DNA of 64,000 bases from positions 18,364 to 82,363 of the forward strand of contig JAZORR010000045.1 in the NCBI GenBank assembly GCA_045656705.1. The letters run 5' to 3'. Under the pieces are notes generated by a model. It ran no database searches, was not told the origin of the DNA, and saw only the letters and a list, made by a program, of their open reading frames with translations. Below are positions 17,166-25,537 of this stretch, in pieces; within the stretch, counting starts at the first letter, position 1; each line of letters starts with the position of its first letter. Origin of the DNA: RGIG4576 sp045656705. Its GTDB lineage: Bacteria > Bacteroidota > Bacteroidia > Bacteroidales > Muribaculaceae. The position numbers and the translations under genes are program-made.

Positions 17166-18641
17166 TCAAATCATTCGTCCGTTAGCCTTTGCTTGCTTCA
17201 ACCATTCAGGTTCCACTTCCTTTAGGAATTTTTCCTTTGCATCCTTTTCAGCAGGGATATCAAGACCTATATATTTTTGAGCTTTTTCTTTAGTAGTGAT
17301 ATCAGGCATAGGAACATCCTTAGTGTAGCCATGCTTTACAAGAACCTTAGCCACAGCCATGCGAGCTTGCAATGCACGATCAAGACCATGAGAAAGGATT
17401 CTTTGAATTTCTTGAGGAGCGTGGAAAGAACCACCGTGAGAAGCTACAGCAAAGTCCCAACGCCATTGAGATTGACGAATCAAATCCAACACAGGCTTCA
17501 TTTCGGCTTCAGTAGCACCCTTTTCCCAAGCAAACTTAGCTTCGATGTGAGCAGCAGCAAGTTCTTTTTCCAAACGATTGCGAATTTCGTTGGCCTTGCG
17601 TTGACGATCGTATACATTATTCTTCAAAGTTTCTTCACTTTCACGGTGACACACTTGACAAGTGCGATCGATCATAGCCAATGGGCTTTGGATGTGGTGG
17701 TCGCTATACTTCACACCACCTTCGCTCTTATAAGGCATGTGACAATCAGCACAAGAAACGCCTCTTTGTCCGTGAATACCAAGCATTGCCACTTCATAAC
17801 CTGGGTGTTGAGCCTTAAGGATAGGAGTTTTGCTCAACTTATGAGTGTAATCGGCATAATTAACTTCATCGTAATAGCGTTCCATATCTTCAACTGTCAT
17901 ACCCTTATCCCATGGGAAAGTAACATATTTTTCTTCGCCCTTGAAATAGTATTCGACGTGACATTGAGCACAAACCAAAGAACGCATTTCTTGAGGAGTG
18001 GCCTTAGTAATGTCTTTACCTTGACGTTCGAAAGCTTCTATCAAAGCAGGACGGCTGATCTTCAAATCCATAGTTTCAGAATCGTGGCAATCGGCACAAC
18101 CGATAGGATTCACCACTTCAGCACCTAAAGCGGCCCATTTACCCTTATAGAACTCGCCTACGCCAAGCTCTTGCATCAAACGAGGCACATCAGGGCTCTT
18201 ACAAGTCCAACAGTTAGCCGACATAGGGCCATCGTTTGCAGTCATAGGAGCACCAGTTCTCAACGAAGCACGTATATCTTCCACAGCATACATGTGACCA
18301 CGAGGAGTAGAGTAATCCTTAGCAAAAGCATAACCAGCCCAAAGAATCACCATCTCAGGACGTTGCTCAAGCGCGTCCACTGCTATATTACCATTGAATT
18401 CACTTTGGAAATCGCAATTTGCTGTTTCCGACCATGTTTGGTATTCTCTTGGGTAATCGCTCTTATATTCTTCGTTAACCGAAACGATTCCCTTCATCGG
18501 AACTTTTCTATTGTTGAAAATACTTACAACTTCAGCTCTACGTTCCGACAAAGCAGAAACTGCCAAGCCTAAACAAAACACGATAACCATTGTTGCACCA
18601 AACAATAGCCATCCTTTCCAAGTTTTCAAATTCTTGCTCAT
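17166..18641 (-). CDS. nrfA: Pentaheme cytochrome c nitrite reductase (ammonia-forming)
   Basis: NrfA reduces nitrite to ammonium with six electrons in the periplasm and can also reduce nitric oxide. The 491-aa protein has an N-terminal signal/anchor (WLLFGATMVIVFCLGLAVSA) and five heme sites: CWTCK at 144-148, whose lysine ligates the catalytic heme, and CXXCH at 182, 224, 297 and 328. QHPGYEVAMLGIH lies before heme 4. It follows nrfH by 26 bp and precedes resB/ccsA, forming a complete nitrite ammonification unit. Confidence 0.96.
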   Translation of the reverse strand: MSKNLKTWKGWLLFGATMVIVFCLGLAVSALSERRAEVVSIFNNRKVPMKGIVSVNEEYKSDYPREYQTWSETANCDFQSEFNGNIAVDALEQRPEMVILWAGYAFAKDYSTPRGHMYAVEDIRASLRTGAPMTANDGPMSANCWTCKSPDVPRLMQELGVGEFYKGKWAALGAEVVNPIGCADCHDSETMDLKISRPALIEAFERQGKDITKATPQEMRSLVCAQCHVEYYFKGEEKYVTFPWDKGMTVEDMERYYDEVNYADYTHKLSKTPILKAQHPGYEVAMLGIHGQRGVSCADCHMPYKSEGGVKYSDHHIQSPLAMIDRTCQVCHRESEETLKNNVYDRQRKANEIRNRLEKELAAAHIEAKFAWEKGATEAEMKPVLDLIRQSQWRWDFAVASHGGSFHAPQEIQRILSHGLDRALQARMAVAKVLVKHGYTKDVPMPDITTKEKAQKYIGLDIPAEKDAKEKFLKEVEPEWLKQAKANGRMI

Positions 18642-18667
18642 ATGTATTCTTAATTAGATTTATATTC

Positions 18668-19225
18668 TTATTTAGTCATTTTTCTCAACCATTCAGGTAC
18701 AGGCGATTCAGGATAAGGCACAATCGCAGCAGGAGTGCTTGACAGGCCATTTTCGCCGTGAGGAACATCTCTATGGCAATCCCAGCAAGCGTGTCCTGCA
18801 CCTTGCATAGAAGTCATATAGTCGATTCTACCCGTTTTTACAAACTCGGTATTGAGTTGTTCGTGGCAACGGATACAATTGTTCATAATCACTTGCGAAC
18901 TTGCCGATTGAGGATGTATCACATCTTTCTCTTCACCCGCCACAAAAGCCGCCACGTGCTTCACGCCATCGGTACCTTTGAAGGCCCATTTCTTCACAAA
19001 ATTTTCGTGAGGTACATGGCAATCGTTGCAAGTAGCATCTCTACCATGTGAACTATGTTTCCATGTAGCATAATAAGGCGACATTACGTGACAATTGACA
19101 CAAGCAGCAGGGTCGTCACCGACATAAGTATGCGCTCTCAAAAGATAGAGGAAATACAATCCACTGCCCACAATTATACCCGCAAGTACGCTTATTATAA
19201 TTTGGTTTCGTTTAGATAATGCCAT
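18668..19225 (-). CDS. nrfH: Tetraheme cytochrome c quinol dehydrogenase NrfH
   Basis: NrfH (NapC/NirT family) oxidises menaquinol and passes electrons to NrfA. The 185-aa protein has one N-terminal membrane anchor (residues 9-29) and four CXXCH sites at 42, 66, 117 and 147. The ATG at 19225 gives the standard N-terminus MALSKRNQII; a TTG at 19246 is also in frame but less likely. It is the first gene of the operon. No TAnnTTTG box was found upstream, so it may depend on a regulator; a palindrome lies at 19300-19315. Confidence 0.94.
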   Translation of the reverse strand: MALSKRNQIIISVLAGIIVGSGLYFLYLLRAHTYVGDDPAACVNCHVMSPYYATWKHSSHGRDATCNDCHVPHENFVKKWAFKGTDGVKHVAAFVAGEEKDVIHPQSASSQVIMNNCIRCHEQLNTEFVKTGRIDYMTSMQGAGHACWDCHRDVPHGENGLSSTPAAIVPYPESPVPEWLRKMTK

Positions 19226-19299
19226 AATCACATAATTTTCTGACAAAATAAATATATAAAAGCTATTAAAACAACTTTATTTCCAACTTTTTAAACAAA

Positions 19300-19315
19300 T
19301 ATGTTTTAAAACATA
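19300..19315. promoter_or_regulatory. 16-bp perfect palindrome upstream of nrfH
   Basis: TATGTTTTAAAACATA is a perfect inverted repeat 75 bp before the nrfH ATG and 31 bp before the antiporter stop codon side. It could be a dimeric regulator site for the nrf operon, but in AT-rich DNA such palindromes also arise by chance. Confidence 0.35.
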
Positions 19316-19346
19316 AAACACCCACCTAAATACACCCTTTAAAGTG

Positions 19347-21533
19347 CTATCTCCTAAACATATCGACGACCTTGCGACGCAGAGCATTCCACTTGCTCTT
19401 CATCACACGATACCAAGTGCGCACACCGAGTACAATTTCAGACGATGGCACATTCAAGTCGGTAGCAATAGGATCGCTAAACGACTCAAGGTTAGGAGCT
19501 TCACCAAATTGTTCAGGAAACACCACAAGGAGATTGCTATGCCCAAAATATCTCGACAGAAGATTAGGAGTTTCTTCCAATTCAGAGCTAAATGAGATAG
19601 AAGTACGACGAGCACTCACCACTACAAAAAGGTCTTCATCTTTCACCTCACTTGTGAGCATCAGCAAGTCGCCCCAATCGTTCATACTATTGTAATCTAC
19701 CCTCACATCAAACTGATGCTTATGTATCACCCCCTTTATATAAGGAATGGTGGAGGTAGATGCATAGAAACGCAATCTACAACCCAATTTGCGTGCGATA
19801 TTAGAAATTCGCATCACCCACAATTCAAAGCCCGTTTCATATTCGGCCTTTGCTGGCACCGCCACTACTATACGAGTCACAGTGTTGATAGGTATGTAGC
19901 AACGAGTGATAAGCACCATCTTGTTGAGTTTGGTGAGGAGCTCATCAATTTTCGAGCCAAAAAACGAATCCATCACAGTATTTCGAGCGTGGATACCCAC
20001 CACCACATCGGTAATATTGCGTTCTTTCACAGTATTCACAATACCAGCCACCGTGTTTAGGTCGTAACGCTCTACAGTTTGCATATACAGATTCACTGCC
20101 TTGGTGGGCTCAGTAGCAAGTTTCAGAGCATTTCGCCCTATCTCAACCGAACCTTGAGAATTGTCGTTTCGCACATGTAAAGCGATGAGCGACTCGTTGT
20201 TAGGTCGGCGTTTCATCATCAGAGCCACATTCACCAATTGAGCTGCAGTAATAGGATTGCTCACAGGAATGAGAGTGCGTAGGCTACGCACCTTATTAAT
20301 ATCTTCCTCTTCCTCGGCATCGCCCTTAGCCATCATTTCCACCTTCAGCTTAGCCGATGCTTGTGAGGTGACGATAGGCGATACAGCACAAGTAACAAGG
20401 ATCATCAACACCACGCCATTCATAATGGATTCGCTGAGCAAATGACTGCCATCGGGCAAGATAATCTGATAACCAATCATCACCACTGCAAGAGCCACAG
20501 CAGTGTGAGCCGATGACAATCCGAACATCATATCACGCTCCACCACGCTCATGCGATAGGTCTTTTGGGTGGCCCAAGCGGCAATCCATTTCACGAGCAA
20601 CGACACCACTATCATATTGAGCGACACCCATAGTGTGTCCCAATTGGAAATGGCACGAATATTTATCATCATCCCCACTCCTATAAGGAAATAAGGGATG
20701 AATATAGCATTGCCCACAAACTCAATACGGCTCATCAATGGAGAAGAGCTTGGCACATATTTATTCATAGCCAAGCCAGCAAGGAAAGCTCCAAGCACAG
20801 CCTCAAGGCCAATCACTTGTGCCAACCACGATGAGAAAAACACCATAGCAAGTACAAACACATACTGTGTGACTTGGTCGCTAAAAGTGCGGAAAAACCA
20901 TTTTGTAACCTTCGGAAATAGGAATAACACAACGGCACAATATGCCACAAGACGCGCCAAAAGCAATGCTATGCCCACGGACGAGAATCCACCCGAGCGC
21001 TGCACATCTACAGTGATGGCAAGTGCAAGCAATGCCCCAAGAATAGCCACAATAGTGCCCACAATGGATATAAGCACCACAGGACTTTTAGACAATCCGA
21101 AACGCGACACTATGGGATAAGAAATCAACGTGTGAGAGGCATACATACAAGCTATCAGCACAGCTACCGACCAACTCACATCAAGAAACAACACCGAAAG
21201 CAATGTGCCGAGTACCAAAGGGATGATAGTGGTGTACAAACCATTCACCAGCCCCTTGTTCATATTCTTACGCATATTAAAAAGGTCGATTTCCAACCCC
21301 GCCAAAAACATAAGATAGAGCAATCCCACTTGGCCAAAAATCTGAAAACTGCTGTCTCTATCGAGAAGATGCAGCCCATAAGGTCCCACTGCCACACCAG
21401 CGAGTATCAACCCCACTATGTGCGGAATCTTTATTTTCTTAAAAATCAAAGGTGCCAACACCAATATCATAAGTACTGTGAAGAATATCAGCACTGGATT
21501 GGTGATCAGAGCTTGGCTTATATTAGTTTCCAT
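19347..21533 (-). CDS. CPA2-family cation:proton antiporter with C-terminal Usp-like domains
   Basis: This 728-aa protein combines a 12-13 helix sodium/hydrogen-exchanger domain (about residues 10-400; typical stretches IPHIVGLILAGVAVGPYGLH and FLAGLEIDL) with a cytoplasmic region (about 430-670) that looks like two UspA-type halves (SLIALHVRND..., and VVVGIHARNTVMDSFFGSKI). It resembles antiporters of the KefB/NapA class but lacks a TrkA-N (Rossmann) domain. Transported ion is unknown; Na+ or K+ against H+ is likely. It is monocistronic with its own promoter. Confidence 0.85.
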   Translation of the reverse strand: METNISQALITNPVLIFFTVLMILVLAPLIFKKIKIPHIVGLILAGVAVGPYGLHLLDRDSSFQIFGQVGLLYLMFLAGLEIDLFNMRKNMNKGLVNGLYTTIIPLVLGTLLSVLFLDVSWSVAVLIACMYASHTLISYPIVSRFGLSKSPVVLISIVGTIVAILGALLALAITVDVQRSGGFSSVGIALLLARLVAYCAVVLFLFPKVTKWFFRTFSDQVTQYVFVLAMVFFSSWLAQVIGLEAVLGAFLAGLAMNKYVPSSSPLMSRIEFVGNAIFIPYFLIGVGMMINIRAISNWDTLWVSLNMIVVSLLVKWIAAWATQKTYRMSVVERDMMFGLSSAHTAVALAVVMIGYQIILPDGSHLLSESIMNGVVLMILVTCAVSPIVTSQASAKLKVEMMAKGDAEEEEDINKVRSLRTLIPVSNPITAAQLVNVALMMKRRPNNESLIALHVRNDNSQGSVEIGRNALKLATEPTKAVNLYMQTVERYDLNTVAGIVNTVKERNITDVVVGIHARNTVMDSFFGSKIDELLTKLNKMVLITRCYIPINTVTRIVVAVPAKAEYETGFELWVMRISNIARKLGCRLRFYASTSTIPYIKGVIHKHQFDVRVDYNSMNDWGDLLMLTSEVKDEDLFVVVSARRTSISFSSELEETPNLLSRYFGHSNLLVVFPEQFGEAPNLESFSDPIATDLNVPSSEIVLGVRTWYRVMKSKWNALRRKVVDMFRR

Positions 21534-21561
21534 CAGTATATCTATTCTCGATTAATTTCCA

Positions 21562-21592
21562 CAAAATTAATAAAAAAGTTTTACTTTTCAAT
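21562..21592 (-). promoter_or_regulatory. Promoter of the cation:proton antiporter gene
   Basis: The minus strand has ATTG (21592-21589), a 19-bp spacer and TAATTTTG (21569-21562), a good match to the Bacteroides consensus, 29 bp before the start codon. Confidence 0.55.
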
Positions 21593-21694
21593 CAAAAACC
21601 CCATAAGAACGCATATATTCACTTTTAATGCACAAAATAATCACCCAAGCAAACTAAATATGCCCCACATTGCGAAAATCCCACAAAAAAATCA

Positions 21695-21702
21695 TATCTT
21701 TG
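21695..21702 (+). promoter_or_regulatory. -7 box of the asd promoter
   Basis: The plus strand reads TATCTTTG, an exact TAnnTTTG. Transcription from about 21706 would leave a leader of about 140 nt before the asd ATG at 21849, and that leader holds an in-frame ATG at 21744. Confidence 0.6.
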
Positions 21703-21848
21703 CATTTAAATTTGTAGCAATATTTTAACTAATATCAATCAAAATGAAAATATACTTGGCAGGTGTGAACAATCAAGCAGGACAAAAACCGGTGAAGGTG
21801 CTCGAGCCTCAAGATTTCATTTTGTGCGAACAAAAAGAAAAACGAAAT

Positions 21849-22856
21849 ATGAAAGTAGCTATCGTGGGCGCAAGTGGCGCAGTGGGACAAGAATTCCTAC
21901 GAGTTCTCGACGAACAAAATTTCCCTATCTCAGAACTTTTGCTTTTCGGTTCGAAGCGTAGTGCCGGAACAACTTATACATTCCGTGGCCAAGAAATCAC
22001 GGTGAAAGAACTTCAACACAACGACGATTTCAAAGGCGTGGATATCGCTTTCACATCGGCAGGAGCTGGTACTTCTAAGGAATTTGCCGAAACAATCACC
22101 AAGCACGGTGCAATTATGATTGACAACTCAAGTGCATTTCGTATGGACGAAGATGTGCCTTTGGTGGTGCCTGAAGTGAATGGCGAAGATGCGTTCAACA
22201 CTCCTCGCAACATCATTGCCAACCCTAACTGTACTACTATCCAAATGGTAGTAGCTCTTAAGCCTCTTAACGACATTTCGAAGATTAAGCGCGTGCATGT
22301 AGCTACTTATCAAGCTGCAAGTGGTGCAGGTGCTGTGGCTATGGACGAACTTGTGGAACAATATAAGGAAATCGCTGAAGGTAAGGAACCTACAGTGAAC
22401 AAGTTTGCTTATCAACTTGCTTACAACCTTATTCCTCATATCGATGTTTTCCAAGACAACGACTACACTAAGGAAGAAATGAAGATGTTCCACGAAACTC
22501 GCAAGATCATGCACGAACCAGAAATCAGCGTGAGCGCAACTTGTGTGCGTGTGCCTGTACTTCGTGCTCATAGCGAGGCTATCTGGATCGAAACCGAAGA
22601 GCCCATCTCTCCTGAACAAGCTCGCGAAGTATTCAGCAAGGCCGAAGGTATTGTTCTTGTTGACAATCCTGCCGAAAAGGAATATCCAATGCCTCTATTC
22701 GTAGCAAACCAAGATCCTGTGTATATAGGTCGTATCCGTAAGGACTTGGCTAACGAAAACGGCTTGACATTCTGGCTTGTAGGAGACCAAATAAAGAAGG
22801 GTGCAGCCCTCAACGCAGTGCAAATCGCTCAATACATGATCAAACACAAAAAGTAA
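21849..22856 (+). CDS. asd: Aspartate-semialdehyde dehydrogenase
   Basis: Asd reduces aspartyl phosphate to aspartate semialdehyde with NADPH, the branch point to lysine/diaminopimelate, threonine and methionine. From the ATG at 21849 the protein is 335 aa: Rossmann motif VAIVGASGAVGQ (3-14), catalytic Cys128 in IIANPNCTTIQMV, and HSEAIWIE near residue 240. The reading frame is open upstream to an ATG at 21744 (35 extra codons, MKIYLAGVNNQAGQ...); family members start at MKVAIVGASG, so I chose that start. A strong terminator follows. Confidence 0.95.
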   Translation: MKVAIVGASGAVGQEFLRVLDEQNFPISELLLFGSKRSAGTTYTFRGQEITVKELQHNDDFKGVDIAFTSAGAGTSKEFAETITKHGAIMIDNSSAFRMDEDVPLVVPEVNGEDAFNTPRNIIANPNCTTIQMVVALKPLNDISKIKRVHVATYQAASGAGAVAMDELVEQYKEIAEGKEPTVNKFAYQLAYNLIPHIDVFQDNDYTKEEMKMFHETRKIMHEPEISVSATCVRVPVLRAHSEAIWIETEEPISPEQAREVFSKAEGIVLVDNPAEKEYPMPLFVANQDPVYIGRIRKDLANENGLTFWLVGDQIKKGAALNAVQIAQYMIKHKK

Positions 22857-22874
22857 TCATAAATCATAACACAA

Positions 22875-22907
22875 AAAAGGCGAAGTGATCGGTTCACTTC
22901 GCCTTTT
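22875..22907 (+). terminator. Terminator of asd
   Basis: A perfect 14-bp stem (AAAAGGCGAAGTGA / TCACTTCGCCTTTT) with loop TCGGT lies 18 bp after the asd stop. The inner 12-bp stem AAGGCGAAGTGA recurs exactly in the terminator at 29092-29128. Confidence 0.88.
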
Positions 22908-22924
22908 CTGATTTCCCTAACAAA

Positions 22925-22964
22925 TAAAAGCGATAGAGATAATTTATCACCACTATCGCTTTTA
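22925..22964 (-). terminator. Terminator of the xus-like operon
   Basis: A perfect 12-bp stem (TAAAAGCGATAG / CTATCGCTTTTA) with a 16-nt loop, itself holding a GATAA/TTATC mini-stem, lies 31 bp past the last gene of the minus-strand operon. T-rich sequence follows on both strands. Confidence 0.8.
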
Positions 22965-22994
22965 ATTACTACTATGTTTAATTTACTATGGTTT

Positions 22995-24113
22995 TTACTT
23001 AGATTTGTACTTTACAAACATACGCTTAATCCACAAATAATACCCCGTAAGAGGCATAGTAGCGCCAAATAAAGCGGCTAAAAACGAAAGGATGCGCGTA
23101 ATTATACCTCCCCAATTTCCCACATGGACTGAATTAATCCATCCTCGTATTTTATTAGAATTGTGCGCTTCATTATATAATGACACATCGGTAATATTGC
23201 CCGTTAGCAAATCAAATGTATACTTATCGGTAGCTCGTTGATTACCCCAACGGTCGAAAGAAACATTTGCACTTCCTTTTGATATTGTAATTTGCTTGAA
23301 ATCAGGGTTAGCTACAATCAATTCTTCACACACCTTCTGCCAATTCAAATAAGGCGATACATCTTTGCGTTTACCATCTTTTACAGATTTCGACTGTGGG
23401 GAATTCTGCCCTCCTCCTTGTGTAGTTTCAACTCCAAATACTGCATAAAATCCATTACGATACCATTGAAATGACCAAGTGAGTCCAGTCAATGCCATTG
23501 CCAACAAAAAAACTATAGCATAAATTCCACCAGCCACATGCATATCATACCAAAATCGTCGCCAACCTTTTTTCGTATTAATAGTAAATCTATTTTTAAG
23601 ATTTACTTTATTTCGAGGCCACCACACCACAACTCCAGTAATCAAGATTATAACAAACATAAGAGTGCTTATACCTACAACCAGTTTTCCCCAACCCATA
23701 CTTCCATCATCGGCTCGAGCACTTCCCATCATCCATCTATGCATCTTAAACATCGTAGCAAAGAATGGTGCTCGCTGATACTTACCTGTTATCTCTCCAG
23801 AGTAAGGGTCAATAAACATCGATGCACGGCGTGGTTTCGATAAATTCACTTGATAAGTACGCTTAGGATCAGAAAATACCGTAATTCCTGTAACCTGTAC
23901 ACTATCGGGCAACTCTGCTTTTGCCTTTTGTGCCAACACTTCGAGTGGAAGAACTTTATCACCAACATTCTTTACATAATAAAGATTAGGATTGGATGTT
24001 TCCATAATCTCCTTTTCAAAGACAAGCATTGCCCCCGAGAAACAAATTAGCGTTATCACAATTCCAAAAGGAAGTGAAGTCCAAAGATGTATTTGACGAA
24101 ATATTTGTCGCAT
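22995..24113 (-). CDS. PepSY-associated TM inner-membrane protein (XusC-like)
   Basis: This 372-aa protein has the PepSY-TM layout: a first helix after RQIHLWTSLPFGIVITLICF, a PepSY-type periplasmic region (about 35-130), helices near 145-165, 195-215 and 340-365, and KMHRWMM and WYDMHVAGGIYA with membrane-edge histidines. Such proteins are thought to act as ferric-siderophore reductases or permeases. It is the last gene of a TonB receptor-DUF4374-PepSY operon matching the xusABC order of Bacteroides. Function is inferred from family and context. Confidence 0.8.
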   Translation of the reverse strand: MRQIFRQIHLWTSLPFGIVITLICFSGAMLVFEKEIMETSNPNLYYVKNVGDKVLPLEVLAQKAKAELPDSVQVTGITVFSDPKRTYQVNLSKPRRASMFIDPYSGEITGKYQRAPFFATMFKMHRWMMGSARADDGSMGWGKLVVGISTLMFVIILITGVVVWWPRNKVNLKNRFTINTKKGWRRFWYDMHVAGGIYAIVFLLAMALTGLTWSFQWYRNGFYAVFGVETTQGGGQNSPQSKSVKDGKRKDVSPYLNWQKVCEELIVANPDFKQITISKGSANVSFDRWGNQRATDKYTFDLLTGNITDVSLYNEAHNSNKIRGWINSVHVGNWGGIITRILSFLAALFGATMPLTGYYLWIKRMFVKYKSK

Positions 24114-24135
24114 GTTCAGTTTTTATAGCTTTTTC

Positions 24136-25524
24136 TTATAGTGCCACATTTAATTTACCTACAGTTTGGATTGATTCAGCTTTCACTGTCAAGCCTTTTA
24201 CAGCTACACCGGTCTTAGCATCTACTTTATAAAATGCAGGATAGTCGCCTGTAGTCACATTTATTGGAATATATACAGCTCCATTCTCTCCAAATGGTTC
24301 ACCCCCCACTAACATATTTGCAGGCAAGCCACTAATCATCTTCAGCGTCTTGTTTTCAGCATCAAAGATAGCCAACTCACTCACATCGGCATCTTTACCA
24401 TCATTAATCATACTTTGCACTCCATTCTTATATAGTTGCAATAGGAAATAACTATCATCGATATACCAACATCTAAACATTGGATTATTATTGCCCAATT
24501 CCTCAATATTTACATAATAGTCATCGTCAAATTTAGTTTCACCAGCCTTTATACGCACCACACCCGAAGGAAGTTTACCCGTAGTCTTTTTCAACTCATC
24601 AGTAGATACAAAACTACGACCATATCCAGGAGAAAATGCATACACATCTCCATTCTTAGTAGCCCAGATGGTTTGATAATATTGCGAGCGAAAACGACCA
24701 CATGCAAAACCAATCTTATCGGTTTCGGCAATTGTCGGTTTTTCTTCAAAGCTATTACCACTATATATAGCTATATAAGCTTTATCGGGATATTGTGTAC
24801 TTGGTATTATTCCCGCAGTATAAGCACCACTGCCACTACCACCGGCTTGCGTAGTTATTAACGATTCATCGGTAACCATCTCTGGCCATTTATTTATACC
24901 ATATAGACTCATTCCACCAGGTATAACCGAAGTATATAATCTATTATTTGCCTCAAGTATACCAGCAAAATGCACTTGCTCTCCATTTCCCAAGAAATTT
25001 TCCGCATTTACAGTAGCCTCCTCTTGGCTACCATCCAATGCATTCAAATAATTGAACAACAGCACTTGAGGATAATTGCCATTTTCATCTGCTACAGAAG
25101 CATTCCCTGTAGATGCAGTTATTACATTATTGCCCCATGTACCATAAGTAGTAACACGATTATAAGTATAAGCAAACTTCTCAGACGGTTTACCATTGGC
25201 ATCTAAATAATATGAGGCACCTGTTCCTACACCTCCTTTGTTATAAACTAAGGCAAAAACATATTCTTGACCTTTATACACCCAATAAGATGCATTAATG
25301 ACCTCTGTACCATTACCTGCCACACTCACCTCTCCCTTATCCAGAGATTCAGTAGTGAGCAAATAGCTCGCTCCACCCACCACAGCAGGAATTACATACC
25401 GAGTTTCACCCTTATTAGGCGATGGGGTTGGTTCAAAATCGTCAATGTCATTGTTGCACGCCGTCATCATAGTCATTGACAACGCACTTGCCATTATGAC
25501 CAATACTTTAAAATTCTTCTTCAT
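24136..25524 (-). CDS. DUF4374 surface lipoprotein (XusB-like siderophore-binding protein)
   Basis: The 462-aa product has a lipoprotein signal with lipobox MTACNN (Cys23) followed by acidic NDIDDFE, resembling the Bacteroidota lipoprotein export signal for cell-surface display. The rest is rich in short strands with repeated Tyr/Gly-Asn turns, fitting a beta-propeller, as known for DUF4374. In Bacteroides thetaiotaomicron the related XusB binds ferric enterobactin and related xenosiderophores. It sits 13 bp after the TonB receptor gene and 22 bp before the PepSY gene. Confidence 0.8.
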   Translation of the reverse strand: MKKNFKVLVIMASALSMTMMTACNNDIDDFEPTPSPNKGETRYVIPAVVGGASYLLTTESLDKGEVSVAGNGTEVINASYWVYKGQEYVFALVYNKGGVGTGASYYLDANGKPSEKFAYTYNRVTTYGTWGNNVITASTGNASVADENGNYPQVLLFNYLNALDGSQEEATVNAENFLGNGEQVHFAGILEANNRLYTSVIPGGMSLYGINKWPEMVTDESLITTQAGGSGSGAYTAGIIPSTQYPDKAYIAIYSGNSFEEKPTIAETDKIGFACGRFRSQYYQTIWATKNGDVYAFSPGYGRSFVSTDELKKTTGKLPSGVVRIKAGETKFDDDYYVNIEELGNNNPMFRCWYIDDSYFLLQLYKNGVQSMINDGKDADVSELAIFDAENKTLKMISGLPANMLVGGEPFGENGAVYIPINVTTGDYPAFYKVDAKTGVAVKGLTVKAESIQTVGKLNVAL

Positions 25525-25537
25525 ATATTCTATTTAA

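Noticed and set aside
21744..21848. Longer asd start adding 35 residues
   Set aside because: Family members begin at the Rossmann motif (MKVAIVGASG), so the gene is annotated from 21849; the extension is kept only as a finding.
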